The notes: generated by a model from the sequence alone, not told the origin. A stretch of 64,000 nt of DNA from Tupaia tana (GCA_026018925.1 JAKSZU010000003.1:186478005-186542004); one strand, 5' to 3'. Shown: positions 49,139-63,052, counted from the first letter of the stretch. Program-made: numbers and translations.

Positions 49139-49338
49139 GGGGGCCAGATGGTGGCATAGCAAAAATGCAATGTTCTGTGATGCTCAACCCACATGAAATG
49201 GTCCAAGTTCATGTCCCAAGGTCCGCCTCTGCATGCTAGTGATCTGCAGGCTGATTATAGCATAAAGACCATGAGAGGTGTGCCTTCCCCCAGCCCTCTC
49301 ATGGAAAAAATAAACTTTAAAAAATCATTAAAAAAAAT
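49139..49338 (+). mobile_element. SINE-D
   Basis: gggggccagatggtggcata; aaatgcaatgttctgtga; gcataaagacc; tail aataaactttaaaa. Confidence 0.6.
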
Positions 49339-49900
49339 TATTTGAGGGCTAGAAATGAGGTTGTGGTAGAGGTGTTAATGGAAGTTTTGCTGATGAGATC
49401 TAAGGACTGTCTCTATACTGCTTGTCTCTTCCTTTACTAGAAATTCTAGCAAACCCAAGGAGAAGCCAACCAGTTTGGAAACCTACCAGGTGAGGCAAGA
49501 ACCCCACCGGTAACTAGATCCTGACCTACTGAGGACCCTTAGGCTTAGTCAGATTTGGCAGAATTCAAGGCTATTATATATTTTCTTAGTTTTTTGTCTG
49601 TTTTTTTCTTATTCCTATTTGTCTTTACCTTGAAAATAACCAATGTAATGAGTTATTTCAACATGAGGTCATTTATTTTCCCCATTTATCTCTAACTAAT
49701 AAGTTACTCTTACACTTACCTTGAAATATTGTTTTAGACTTTTCATTTCACTATTAACTTATCAGCCATTTCAATTACATTCTTGTCTTCCAGAAAACTT
49801 GGTTAATATGTGAAATTGTTGGCAAGGTAACCTCCCCCCATTGCAATTATTTCTCTCTGAAGATAAAACAGTGAAGACACAAAATGGAAAATATTTTGGG
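49339..49900. other. Unassigned intron sequence (holds the exon-like segment)
   Basis: No repeat recognised. Confidence 0.45.
49441..49489 (+). other. Exon-like 49-nt segment in intron 1 (cryptic exon candidate)
   Basis: A pyrimidine-rich run ending cctttactag is followed by 49 nt and a gtgagg donor. After exon 1 (phase 1) it would shift the frame, so any use would be non-coding or poison-type. Inferred from splice-site shape only. Confidence 0.2.
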
Positions 49901-50207
49901 TAGAATGATATAGAGACTAAAGACTAGCTAGACCTAATTTCTAATCCTGACTGTGTGTACTGTTGGTTAACTGTTTGACCTTGGGTAAGCAGTGCAACCT
50001 CTCTGAGCCTTACCTCATTTTTTGGTTATGTTTTAGTTTTTGTTTTCAGTTGCCATAGGGCATATGTTCTCACCAATGAGAGAAATCATCTTCAAAATGG
50101 GGTATGCTCATGCCCAATCCTTTTTCTCCTCTTTCTCTATCCTGTCAGGATTTGGGCCACGTGTACACACACACTTGGCTTGTTTCTCTCTTTTTCCTTC
50201 TTCATTT

Positions 50208-50369
50208 TAAAAAATATTTATTTATTTATTTATTTGTTATTATTATTTTTTCAATTTGACAGAGAGAGAGAGAGAGAAAGAAAGCAAGCAAGTCACCAGG
50301 TCTGGGCCTTGAACCATGGTTCATATGGGAATCCAAGCACTGTTAACCACCACACCACCTGCCAGCCCC
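50208..50369 (-). mobile_element. SINE-B in nest
   Basis: (ttta)n tail to cacctgccagcccc. Confidence 0.88.
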
Positions 50370-50450
50370 TCCCTCCCTCCCTCCCTCTTTTCTTTTCTTT
50401 TCTTTTCTTTTCTTTTCTTTTCTTTTCTTTTCTTTTCTTTCTTTCTTTTA
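50368..50450 (+). repeat. (CCCT)n then (TTTTC)n microsatellite
   Basis: About 5 CCCT and 12 TTTTC units between two SINEs. Confidence 0.92.
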
Positions 50451-50935
50451 AACTTGCTAGAGGGTGTGTGTGCTCCCCACAAGGGAAAGGAGAAGAGAGA
50501 GAGATAAAGAGCATCCTTGGACCAGCAGTTAGCATAATGGCTATGTTGCTGGACTCCCATGTAGCCGACCGTGGTTTGAGTCCTGGACCCGGTGGCTTAA
50601 ACTCACGCCAGGTGTGTGTGCATGCGTGCCCAAGATCCCGGCGGCGTGGCCTTCCCCCCGGGGGGTGATTTGCTTTCTGTCTCTCTCTCTCTCTCTGCAT
50701 GCACCCTACAGCAAAAACCTCTCCAAAAAAAAAAAAAAAAGAAAAAGAGCATCCCTTCCACTACCACACCATGAGGGACGGTCACAGCAATCCCTTCTCC
50801 TTCATTCTCCTTTCCATATTTTGGGCATGCATGCACATGTACCTGGAGTGTTTCTCAATTCACTGGGTCCAGTACTTGAACCATGTGGCCAGCCTGTGGA
50901 ATATAGCCACATTAACCATCGCGCCACTGGTTGTA
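50449..50935 (-). mobile_element. SINE-C split by SINE-A
   Basis: Pieces at 50449-50516 and 50744-50935. Confidence 0.82.
50517..50743 (+). mobile_element. SINE-A, internally shortened, innermost
   Basis: Perfect duplication aaagagcatcc (50506-50516, 50744-50754). It lacks the gagaggagaatggagg block. Confidence 0.94.
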
Positions 50936-51401
50936 TATTTTCAAGCCTCCTGGTAAACTGTGGTCTCCCCTATGGGATCCAACTCCTTATGCACAGGGCT
51001 TAACTAACTCTTCACTAACAGAGCCATCCCTACCTCATTGCATTCAAAATGGAGATAATATTGACTTTGTAAAACAAATTGTAATGATAAGAGATAGTAA
51101 AGTACTAAGCACATGATAATTGCTCAATAAATGGCATTTCTTTTAAATATAGAAAATAATTTTGGATCAACTGTGTGTAAGATTAAACCCAAGAGATAAA
51201 TGTGCTTGAGTTGTTACAGAGCCTCTGGCATAATCCAAAATGCAGTCTTTGTATAATCTGAGAGACTAATTTGGAATTGAAAATAAATAATAATCTTAGG
51301 TCTAATGAATTGAAATATTTTTTGAAGAAAGAATGTGGAAACAGAAGTGGGTATTTGAAAGAATGAACATTAACTCTTTATGGTAGCGTGTGTGCCAAAC
51401 A

Positions 51402-51637
51402 CTTTTTTGTTTGCTATAGGGCGCATGAGCTTGCTGGGGAGAGAGAGAGAGATCACCTCCCTGCCAACCTCCCTAGGGTGATGGCCATATTCATTCCCTT
51501 CTCCATTTTCCTCTCAAGATTTTGGGCATGCGCACACATGTACCTGGTGTGTTTTTTAAGCTGCTGGAGTGGGCATTCAAACTGCACAGTCAGCCATGTG
51601 GGTCCAGCTACCTTAACCTCTGTGCCACCTGCTGGTC
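51402..51637 (-). mobile_element. SINE-A/C
   Basis: tttgctatagggcgcatgag to cacctgctggtca. Confidence 0.85.
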
Positions 51638-51702
51638 ACAGATACTCTTGTATACCGTTTTATTTAACCCTTTAAGCAGTTCTGTTAGGTAGATTTTGTG
51701 CT

Positions 51703-51960
51703 TTATTTATTTATTTTTAAGTTTGTTTATTTCATGAGTGAGAGAGACAGGGAGAGGGAATGATGGGAGATGGTGAAAAAAAGCCAGCACGTCTCCACAG
51801 GTTCTCTACTCACTAGTCATCTCCAGCATCAGCCAGCCCCAGATCATGGGCATGCATGTACTGTGATACTCAAGGAGAGCTCTAGAAGGGAATCCACAGC
51901 CTTTCCTTGGGTCATCCTCACAGAGTGTTGCTTTGTTGCTACACCACTCTCTCTCTCCCT
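51703..51960 (-). mobile_element. SINE-D
   Basis: gtttatttcatgagtgagag tail; ccagcatcagccagccccag. Confidence 0.6.
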
Positions 51961-53493
51961 CACTCCCCTCCCCCTTTTCTTTCACGAATGAAACAGGCTT
52001 ACAGTTACATACCAGTGAAGATGCAAAGTAAGAGTCAGAAAAATATTTCAGTATTGATATATATCACCCAGTCTTTCCATAAACAAGGGGAGATACTAAA
52101 ATACATTTGGTAGAATATCTGTTTCATTTTCAGGATGGAGAAAATTTGGCCCTTGCAGCAACTCTGTTCCCTGTTTTATCCCATCTATCCTACTGGAGAT
52201 AGATACATAAATCTGATACTGTTGATTGTTGAATTATCCAGTTTCACATTTTTTCAGGTAACCTTTTGAGCATAATTTTACCTCTCACATAGATTGTTTC
52301 AAGAAGATTGACCAGCATGTTTTTCTAGCATGTTGATAAGATCACTAAACATTCATTGTTCAGAAGAGGGTAAATTTCCCCTGAATTACTCATACGTTAT
52401 GAATAAAACGTGTTAAGTCATTATAGCTCATGGATATAGATTGGACTGTTTCAGGAGGGGGAAAAATGTGAGTTAAATTAGAATTAGACTTCAGCAATAA
52501 TTTTGAATGATTTTGTGGACTAAATATCCTTTTGTCACCATAGTTTGGTGTGCTTATTATGTGTGTAGCTTGAGGGATTTTTATATAAGTTCAGTTAGCA
52601 CAAGAAATGTGCTTAATTTAATGCTTAGAAAATAGAGAAATGAAACCAACTAACTTCCTTTACATAATTTATTTTGGTTGAATGCAAATATTGAGAATAT
52701 TTTACTTTGAAAATGAATGCATTAATCGTGAATGCATTAATCGTATTTTTTAACTTTTAAACCTTCAATAAGATAGCTTGTTAAAGCAGATGTAAATTCA
52801 ATTGTTTACTCAATTACTAAAAACTCAATTATTCTGCTCTTCTAACAAATGGAAGCTTGTGAGGCTGTGTGAGAAAAAGGGGGGAAATTATTAAAAGCTG
52901 TTCTTTCATCTGGTAACTAAACCTCAAAAAATATCTCAGGAGAGAATACCATTTATCTGTTTTCATGAAGAGAGCCTACTTTTCTATTTACTCAGGCTTA
53001 GAAATGATTTGAAATGAAGAACTTATCCTTAAATTGTTTCTTTGGTAATCTTAGTTTCACCATTTTCCCCTAGTGAACAACATTCATTCTCCATATGGCT
53101 TGGTTGGGTTGTGGCAAAATCTTTATTAAAAGGTATTTGGAATTAACTGGCTACTATGTGGGTTCACTTTTAGGCATTGGTTTCTTTAATACCATGATAC
53201 AACCACGTGATTTGAATCAGTTTAGCCTTGTTCTAGATGACTTTTTTGCTTGTATTCAGTAATTAGATAGAATTCTTTTTTACACCCAAGAATTGATTTT
53301 GTATCTAGTATCCATAGCATATAGCATAGTATATATAAGAGTAGATGGCTTTATGAGAATCTAATTTAAAGGGAGGAGAGTGGGGAATAGCATGTAACTA
53401 TTTTTCCTTCCCTTCTGTATTTTGAGATGGGCTGGGTTGGTATATATGTATCACTAGTAATTCTTTTTTCCAACATAATTGGTCATACTTTAA
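51961..53493. other. Unassigned intron sequence, 1.5 kb
   Basis: AT-rich; tandem gaatgcattaatcgt pair near 52715-52744; no repeat family recognised. Confidence 0.45.
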
Positions 53494-53702
53494 AAATTTT
53501 TTTTTTGCCTGATAGCTCCCCTATCCCCAAACCCCATGGGGAATGGTCATACTGCAGTCTCTTCTCTAGTTCTCTCCTGTTGGGATTTGGGGTACTCATG
53601 CACCTGGTGTGTTTCTCAACCTCCTGGGTTGGGACTCAAACTTGGACCAAGGTTGGTCAAGTTGTGTCTGCTGCCTTAACCACTAGGCCACGGGGCTACC
53701 CC
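53494..53702 (-). mobile_element. SINE-C, tail-truncated
   Basis: tcatac-based duplication; ends ggccacggggctacccc. Confidence 0.82.
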
Positions 53703-54429
53703 AATCATACGTTTTTGAAAAAAGAAAAAAAAATGGCATTAAGGAGAATTGGAAGTTAATGGAATTTAACAAATGAAAAGTAGGGGTCTTTCCAGGCTTG
53801 CATCATGGCAGAGAAGAAAGATAAAACTTGTTTGAAAGAAATGGGAGTTAGGGGTATGACACTACATTTTGAAATCTGATGTTTTTGGCGAAGTACTCTT
53901 ATGGTTAAAGAAATTGTGGAATCACTCATCTTTCTTCTTTGCATGTATGTTAAAAGTAGCTACTAAACTAATTCACAGTTAGATATGAGTGTTCTGAGAG
54001 TTGTATAATACCCTGAAAGACATTTTCATTTTCAAAAGACTCGTTATGATTACTTGTTAGATTTTGGTACTTGGGGGCCAGTAAAGGAGAAAGGAGAAAT
54101 TAAGCTACTTGGAGAAAGACTCTGTGGGTAGGAGTGCTTCTTCAAAGGCAGATAGTACATCAATGGAGGAGGCAATTGGAGGATTCATTACACATTTCTT
54201 TCTTTTCTTGATCTACTTCTGATTTGAAAATTTTTCTTCAAGTTTTGCTTACCTCCCCCCCACAAGGACAAAATTTCGAGTTGAGGATTGGAATGGAGAG
54301 AAGTAGAGTTGCAACAGGTAGGAATGGCAATATGTCTAGGTTATTTGAATTAGAAATCCCTTCCTTATATGTCGTTAATTATGTATATCAGTAAATAGGC
54401 TACACACACACACAACTACATAGTTATTT
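53703..54429. other. Unassigned intron sequence
   Basis: No supported feature. Confidence 0.45.
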
Positions 54430-55060
54430 AAATTGTGGAAATCATTTTTGTTAATCTTTTTAAACTAAGCTTTTAAGTGTATAAAAGTGTGTAGATTACT
54501 GATATAACCTGATGACTTTTCACAAGTGAACATCTGTGTAACCAGTTATACCTGTTAATAGATCAAGAAATAAAATACTATGAGCATCCCAAAAGTCCCT
54601 GTGAGGGCCCTCCCTGTCACTACTCCCAACTCCATCTTCTAACTGCTTGGATTAGGTGTACTTGTTTTTGAACTTTATGTAAATGTTATCACCCAGAATG
54701 TACTCTTATGTGTTTGACTTCCTTCCCTTAATATTTATTTGTGAGTGTCATCCATGTTGTTGTTTGTAGCTTTAGTTTGTTTATTCTTGTTGGTATTTGA
54801 GTACTTTATATGACTGTACTACAGTTCATCCATTCTACAGTTGATTGTCAGAACTGTTTTTGTATTTGGCTGTCAGGAATAGTGCTGCTATGAGTGCGCT
54901 TACATTGTGTCTTTCAAGTAAACACATGTACGCATTTCCTGTGAGTTTCAGATCTCATCATAAACCATTGCTTATATTTTCCCAGAGGCAAAGCTTTTGT
55001 CTGCTCTACAAGAAATGGAAGATATAACAGCTTTAAGACATGAATATGCACTCTCATAAT
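54430..55060 (-). mobile_element. Old L1 3' fragment
   Basis: tgtgagtgtcatccatgttg, tacagttcatccattctaca and ggaatagtgctgctatgagt are diverged reverse-strand L1 landmarks. Confidence 0.7.
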
Positions 55061-55257
55061 TATGTTGCTAAAACAGTTAACTAGCAAGAATAACTTTATT
55101 TCATACATTAGTGTTTTTCTTGAGTCTCTTGGTATGTCTATTCTTGAATCCTTTTACAGTTCAGTCTTGAGGCTAACAGTAAATCTTTCTTGTCCACATA
55201 AAAACAGAGGAAACTGAGGTGTCCTTTTCCATTTCTTTTCTTCCTTTCTTCCTTCCT

Positions 55258-55763
55258 TCCTTTTTTTTTTTTTTTTTTGCACATTGCCACATTGCCAGAG
55301 AGAGAAAGGCGGGGAGAAAGCACCATAATGTGGGGTATTGTTATGCTGCAGTCTTTTCTCTCTTTCTCCATCTTGTTGGGATTTGGGACTTGGATATGCA
55401 TTCACTACTTTTCAAGCCATCAGGGCTAGGATTCAAACCACAGTCAGCCATGTAGGATCCAGATCTTTTAACCTCTGTTTTATTTTGGAGAGGTTTTTGT
55501 TATACGGCGTGTGCATTCGCCTGAAAAACAGAGAGACAGAAAGCGAGAAATCAACTCCTGCGGGGGATGACCATGCCACAATCCCTTCTCCTCCAGTCTC
55601 CTCTCGGGATCTTAGGCACATACACAAATGCACCTGGCATGAGTTTAAGCCACTGGGTCCGGGACTTGAACTGGGGTCAACTACCTGGGAGTCCAGCAAC
55701 ACAGCCATTACGCCATCTGCTGGTCCTGAGGTTCTTTAACCTCTAAGCTATGGGGCCGGCTCC
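55258..55763 (-). mobile_element. SINE-C split by SINE-A
   Basis: Pieces at 55258-55478 and 55732-55763; duplication tcttttaacctct / tctttaacctct. Confidence 0.9.
55479..55731 (-). mobile_element. SINE-A nested in SINE-C
   Basis: ttggagaggtttttgttata to catctgctggtcct. Confidence 0.92.
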
Positions 55764-55861
55764 CATTTTTGTTCTTTTGTAGAAGGCCACGTTTGGTATT
55801 AAAATGTGCTAGATTATGCTATAGGTATGTTATTGTGATCATTGCTTTTATACTAATTTTT

Positions 55862-55985
55862 TAAAGGTTTTTTTCCTATAGGGTCAGTGTTGCTGGAGAC
55901 AAAGAGAGGGAAAGTGAGAACTCACAACCCCCCCCCCCCCCACCCAGAGGGAATGGTAACACCAGAATCCATTCTCTTCTGATGC
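55862..55985 (-). mobile_element. SINE-C/A fragment with C-run
   Basis: cctatagggtcagtgttgct; about 15 C near 55927; head missing. Confidence 0.75.
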
Positions 55986-56047
55986 TTAATCCTTTTAACT
56001 CCTGTGAAAATATTTTGCTATTATTTGTTAAATTCTTTCTTGTTTTT

Positions 56048-56284
56048 ACAGAGAGATTTTTGCTATAAGGCACATGTGCTCTCTAGAGCAAAAAATACAG
56101 AAAATGAGAAATAACCCCCAGGGGGATGGCCATGCCACAGTCCCTTCTCCTCTGTTCTCTTGTGATTTTAGCCATGCACACACATGTGCCTGGCATGAGT
56201 TTCAAGCCTCTGGGTCCAGGACTCAAACTGCAGTTGGCCATGTGGGAGTCCCGTGATGTAACCATTACACCATCTGCTGTTCCC
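56048..56284 (-). mobile_element. SINE-A
   Basis: gagatttttgctataaggca to catctgctgttccc. Confidence 0.88.
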
Positions 56285-56897
56285 CTTGTTCAGTTATTTC
56301 ATTTTACTTTTGGTTTTCTGCATATTGTTGGAAAAATATCCATTATTTTCTTAAATCCACTTATTTTAAAATTTTTAAACCATCGTAGAAAAACTAGGGA
56401 CCATTTTGTTCTCAAAGATGTTGTTCTAGTCCTTGACCAGATCTGTTCATTCCTGATGTATAGGAGTCAAGTGAAGAGTACTTCTGCCAGCGTTCTTCTT
56501 TGATACGTTCTTCTTCAAGTGAAAACTTGTGCTAAAGTTCTAGGGCATATAAACTTGTATTCGCTATAATACTAGTATCCCAAGAATGACAGATGGTGCT
56601 TTGTTCATAAGGAATTACTTACTTGAAATTGATGATAAAGTAACCTTAGATACCAAAGGAGGAATATTCCATTATTTCACATCTGCTCTTTCAATATTTA
56701 CCAGTCTAGTGTTAATGCTACCAGTTGATTTTCCTTGTCCACAGAAAGCAGTGTGGTAGTCACTGCCTCCTTCCTTCCTTCTCTTGCTGTCATTCTTCTT
56801 TTTTTACACATAGCCACACATAGTAAATGTTGCCATGAAGGTTGATGATAAAGAGCCTGAACTGCTTCATAGTGGATTTTTTTCCAAATTGATTTCT
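56285..56897. other. Unassigned intron sequence
   Basis: No supported feature. Confidence 0.45.
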
Positions 56898-57158
56898 TTC
56901 TTTTTTTTAAGTTTTCCCTATAGGATGCAACTCTCCCTGGAGAGAGACAGAGAAAGAGAGAGAGGGAAAGTGAGAAATCACTCACCAGGGGGAGATGACC
57001 ATGTGATAGTCCCTTCTCCTCCATTTTTCTCTCAGAATTTTAGGCATGCATGCATATGTGCCCAGCATGTTTTTCAAGACTCTCCATCCAGTACTCAAAC
57101 CACAGAATCTGCCATATGGGATCCAGTTGCCTTAACACTCCGTGCCACCTGTTGGCCA
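56898..57158 (-). mobile_element. SINE-C/A
   Basis: gttttccctataggatgcaa to ccacctgttggcc. Confidence 0.85.
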
Positions 57159-57350
57159 CCAAAGTAGTTTTTTAATCTTATTTTTAAAGTAGGAGAGTTT
57201 TGAGTAGGACAACTTCTGAGATGTTCTAGAATCCTTCCTGTATCATTTGACCTACCAGTATATATTAATGAGGTTTGAATTTGTTAGTTATTAGTAGATA
57301 GACATAGTTCTTCCCTTTATGGATCTTAAACTTGAGTTAGAACCTGAGTT

Positions 57351-57585
57351 AAGGGCTGGTTCATGGCACAGTGATAAAATGCAATGCTCTGTGAGTCTGA
57401 CACACATGGGAAGGTTGCTAGTTCAAGTCTGGAGAACTCTCCTGAATATGCTAGCATAGATATGCCCTTTGTCCATGCTGACTGAGGCTGTGGGTAGGTC
57501 ATGGCATAAAGACCCCCAAAAGGGTCTTGATGGAGTAAATAACTTCATGGAATAAATAACTTAAATAAAAAGAAACAAACAAACA
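57351..57585 (+). mobile_element. SINE-D
   Basis: agggctggttcatggcacag; aaatgcaatgctctgtgagt; gcataaagacc; repeated aataacttaaat tail. Confidence 0.62.
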
Positions 57586-57589
57586 GTTT

Positions 57590-57858
57590 AGGGCCAACCC
57601 TGTGACCTAGTGGTTAAGGGATCTGTATCGTGCATGGCATCATACTGCATTGGAATCCTGGCCCAGCAGCTTGAAACACCTGCCAGGCACATGTGAGTTC
57701 ATGCCCAGAATCCTAACAGTATAGAGAAATGGAGAAGGGATTACGGTATGTCTATACCCTGTTGAGATGTGCTCGCTCGCTCGCGCTCGCTCTTGCTCTT
57801 TCTCTCTCTCTCTCTCTGGCAAGTGCATGTGCCCTCTGGCAATTTTTTGAAAAAGAAT
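57590..57858 (+). mobile_element. SINE-C with (CGCT)n
   Basis: gggccaaccctgtgacctag head; ctcgctcgctcgcgctcgct at 57772 in the CT stretch. Confidence 0.88.
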
Positions 57859-58719
57859 GTCAATGAAATGTGACATTAGGGTGAACTGCAGATAAACTTG
57901 TTGGTATTGTTTTCATTGTCTTCTGCTTTTTTTTTTTCCCCCTAAGTTGGATACATAAGTATTTTCAAAGTTGGAGATACATAGATCTGTTTCTATAACT
58001 TCACCTATGAGTATATACCTGGAATTATATTCTCAACCTTATCCTTAAATTGCTTGTGAGGCCTAAGTCTGTTACAGAGCTTTCTGTGAAATGCTATTGC
58101 AATGAAGCTTTGTTATAACCCTCTACTGCCTGGTACATGTTCTGGCCTTTAATCAACTATTAAATTACTTTTGTGCCACATTTCAAAAGTTGTTGCAATT
58201 CAGTGATTAAACTGTTAAAGCATTTTTATGTAAGTGATTAAAAAAGAAACATGTGCCTAGCTGAGGAAATTACCTGCAAAGGTGGGGTCATTCATCTTAT
58301 TTTCATGGTATCATTCTTCTTCATTATATTTATTGTTTTGCCCTTGGATCTAGAAATTGAAGATAGGAGGACAGGTTTAAATTAAATTGTATGTTGCTAG
58401 AATCTAAGCACCTCAACTGCAGAGATAAAACAGTACTTTAAGGTTCTTCATAGCATCTATAATCTCACATACCAGGTAATTGTAACTCCCAGGGTTCCTT
58501 TATAGATCTTTCTGATTCTTGTCTGTGCATTTCCATTGCAACTTTTCACAGGGAACTCTATTTCTATTCCTGTGTCGTTTGATTTGAGAACCTCTTAGCT
58601 GAAATCTATAGAGTTGAAAAACTGACCTAGGAGATCTTGATTTAGGCATCTTGTGATCAGGATCTATAAAGTTAAGTCTCTAGAAAAATGTCACATACTA
58701 ACTATAGATATGTATAGAT
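57859..58719. other. Unassigned intron sequence
   Basis: No supported feature. Confidence 0.45.
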
Positions 58720-58720
58720 T

Positions 58721-58976
58721 TTTTTTTTTTTGAGAGTTTTTTTTTTTTTTTTGCTATAGGGCATGTACACTCGCCAGAAAGACAGAAAGCAAGAAATCAC
58801 CCCCCAGGGGGATAGCCATGCCACAGTCCCTTTTCCTCCATTCTCTTCTTGGGATCTTGGGCACACACTCACACACACGTGCCTGGCGTGAGTTTAAGCC
58901 ACCGAGTCTGGGACTTGAACCGTGGTCAACTACATGGGAGTTCAGTGACATAGCCATTATGCTAACTGCTGGTCCC
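58721..58976 (-). mobile_element. SINE-A
   Basis: Tandem pair member 1; atagat flanks. Confidence 0.93.
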
Positions 58977-58984
58977 ATAGATAT

Positions 58985-59245
58985 TTTTTTTTTTTTTTTG
59001 AGAGTTGTTTGCTATAGGGCGCATGCGCTGGCCAGACAGACAGAGAGACAGACAGAAAGTGAGAAATCACCCCTCAGGGAGGATGGCCATGCCGCAGTCC
59101 CTTCTCCTCCATCCTCCTCTCGGGATCGTGGGCACCCACACACACACGTGCCCGGCGTGAGTTTAAGCCACCGGGTCAGGGACACGAACCGCGGTCGACT
59201 ACATGGGAGTCCAGCGACATAGCCATTATGCTAACTGCTGGTCCC
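58985..59245 (-). mobile_element. SINE-A
   Basis: Tandem pair member 2; catagat(a/g)ttttt before and after. More CpG-rich than its neighbour, so younger or independent. Confidence 0.93.
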
Positions 59246-59639
59246 AGGTCCCATAGATGTTTTAATAATATGTACACACACACACTGAAATGGGGAATAT
59301 ACACTCGTGATTTGGTGAAATGTTCAAAAACGTTTGGTAAAAGATAATGTCTCAGGATGGTGGAAGTGAGGTTTTTTTTCCTTTGTTATCTTTTCCACTT
59401 CTTTGTTTTTTCAATACTATATTCAGAATCTGGAAGAAAAGAAGATTCACAGCATTGATCTTGACAATAATTTCATGAATATGACATCAAAAGTGATAGG
59501 TAACAAAATAAGAAAATAGAAAAATGAGACTTCAGTAAACAGTAAAAAAGCTTATGGAATGGAAGAAAATATTTGCAAACCATATATATGATAGGGTGTT
59601 AATCTTTTTTTAAAGAATTACTTTATTTAATTTTTTTTC

Positions 59640-61103
<1,464 letters not shown>

Positions 61104-61720
61104 TTATTCTTTTTTTTTCCCTTAAAAAAAAAAAAAAAACATGATCAGAGAGGGACAGAGTAAGAGAGAGAGAGAAAAGGGGAGAGAGAGAGAGAGAAAG
61201 GGAAAGGGAAAATGAGAAAGCAAGCCACCAGGTCCAGGACCCGAACCATGGTTGCCATGTCCACGGTTGCCATGTGAGAGTCCAGTACTCTCAACCACCA
61301 TGTCACCTGCTGGCTCCAGGAGCTAATCTTTATATAAGGAACTCCTACAACTCAATAGCAGAAAAATTAATAACTCTATTTAAAATGGGCCAAGGCTTGA
61401 ATAGACATTTCTTCAAAGAAGACATGAAGTCATCAAGCAAGTATATGAAAAAAGGTTCAATGTTACAAATCATCCAATCAGTATGAGTCAAAACCACAAT
61501 GTGGTATCTCCTCACCCCTCTTAAGATGGCCATTATTGAAAAAAGAATAAAAGACAACAAATGTTGGCAAGGATGTGGAGAAATTGCAAACCTTGTACAC
61601 TATGGGAATCCAAAATGATGTAGCTGCTATGAAGAATGGTATGAAAATTCCTCAAAAAAAAAAAAAAAAAAAAAAGATAAAAGAAATACTGTGTGACCCA
61701 GTAATTCTATTGTACTTCTG

Positions 61721-61991
61721 TTTTTTTTTTTTTTTTTTTGGAGAGGTTTTTGCTATAGGGCACGTGTGCTCGCCAGACAGACAGAGAGAGACAGAGAGAT
61801 AGAAAGCAAGAAATCACCCCCCAGGGGGGATGGCCACGCCGCAGTCCCTTCTCCTCCACTCTCCTCTCGGGATCTTGGGCACGCACGCACATGCGCCCGG
61901 CATGAGTTTTAAGCCACCGGGTCCGGGACGCGAACCATGGTCGACTACATGGGAGTCCAGCAACATAGCCATTACACTAACTGCTGGTCCC
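61721..61991 (-). mobile_element. SINE-A in L1
   Basis: The duplication tctattgtacttctg flanks it (61706-61720 and 61992-62006). Well-preserved body. Confidence 0.93.
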
Positions 61992-62425
61992 TCTATTGTA
62001 CTTCTGGATATTTATCCAAAAGAATTGAAATCAGGATTTTGGAGATACTAGCACTCACATGTTCACAACAGCCAGAGACTTGGCAACATTATTCATAGTA
62101 GCCAAGATATGGAAACAACTCATATGTCCATTGGCAGGTGAATGAATAAAGAAAATGCATATAGATACAATGGAATATATTCAGCCTTTAAAAAGAAGGA
62201 AATTTTGCATTATGCAATAACATTAATGTACTTTGAGAACATTATGCTAAGTGAAATGAGCCAGTCACAGAAAAACGTTTACTATATGCTTTCCTTTACA
62301 TGCACTCTATTCATAGAATTTGTAATTTGTGTAATGGTTGTTGACAGAGTTTGGAGGGAGGGGAAAATGGAAAGTTACTAATCAACAGGCATAAAGTATC
62401 AGTTAAGTAAGATGCATAAGTTCTA

Positions 62426-62673
62426 GGGACCAGCAGATGTCTTGATGGTTGCGTCACTGGACTCCCACATGGCCGACCACAGTTCAAGTATCAGACCTGG
62501 AGGCTTAAAACTCTGGCTGGGTGTGGTGTGTGTGTGCCAAAAATCCCAAGAGGAGAGTATAGGAGAAGCAATTGTGGTGTGGCCATCTCCCCTGGGGCGT
62601 GATTTCTCACTTTCTGTCTTTCTCTCGCTCTCCAGCAAGCGCACATGCCTTATACACATCTCTTTTTAAAAAA
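62426..62673 (+). mobile_element. SINE-A/C in L1 3' UTR
   Basis: Starts gggaccagcagatg and ends gcgcacatgccttatac before a short A-rich tail. Confidence 0.8.
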
Positions 62674-62789
62674 TCTGTATCTATATATCTAAAGTTCTGG
62701 AGATCTGTATAAAATTGTATTATACTCTTAAAAATTTGTTGAGCAGATCTCATGTTAACAGAATAAAATTTAAAAGTTATAATAGTTCT

Positions 62790-62879
62790 GGGGCCAGCAG
62801 GTAGTTTGGATGTTCAGTGCTGGACTACCATGTGGGACTATGGTTCAAGTTCTTGACCTGGTAGCTTAAAACTCATGCC

Positions 62880-62925
<46 letters not shown>

Positions 62926-63042
62926 ATACCCAAAAAATCCTGAGAGGAGAAGGGATTGTGGCATGGCCATCTCTCCAGTGAGTGATTTGTCACGAGAGCA
63001 CACACCCTATAGCAAAAATCACCCCCCCCCCCATAAAAGCAG
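62790..63042 (+). mobile_element. SINE-A with internal (TG)n expansion
   Basis: Duplication taatagttct on both sides (62780-62789, 63043-63052). About 20 TG units replace the GTGTGCGTGCGTG segment, and a C-run lies in the tail. Confidence 0.88.
62881..62925 (+). repeat. (TG)n microsatellite in SINE-A
   Basis: A pure TG run inside the SINE at 62790-63042. Confidence 0.95.
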
Positions 63043-63052
63043 TAATAGTTCT

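Larger units (their letters stand above)
50023..51025 (-). mobile_element. SINE-C, outer layer of nest
   Basis: Tail and body at 50023-50207; head side at 50936-51025 (tttcaagcctcctggtaaac). Confidence 0.75.
49905..51140 (+). mobile_element. MIR split by a 1-kb SINE nest
   Basis: Left part tgaccttgggtaagcagtgc at 49977; right part caaaatggagataatattga at 51045 and aagcacatgataattgctca. tacctcatt is repeated on both sides of the nest. Confidence 0.85.

Noticed and set aside
57772-57792. CGCTCGCTCG run as a possible regulatory or Z-DNA element
   Set aside because: It sits in the CT-rich stretch of a SINE-C and looks like a local microsatellite variant.
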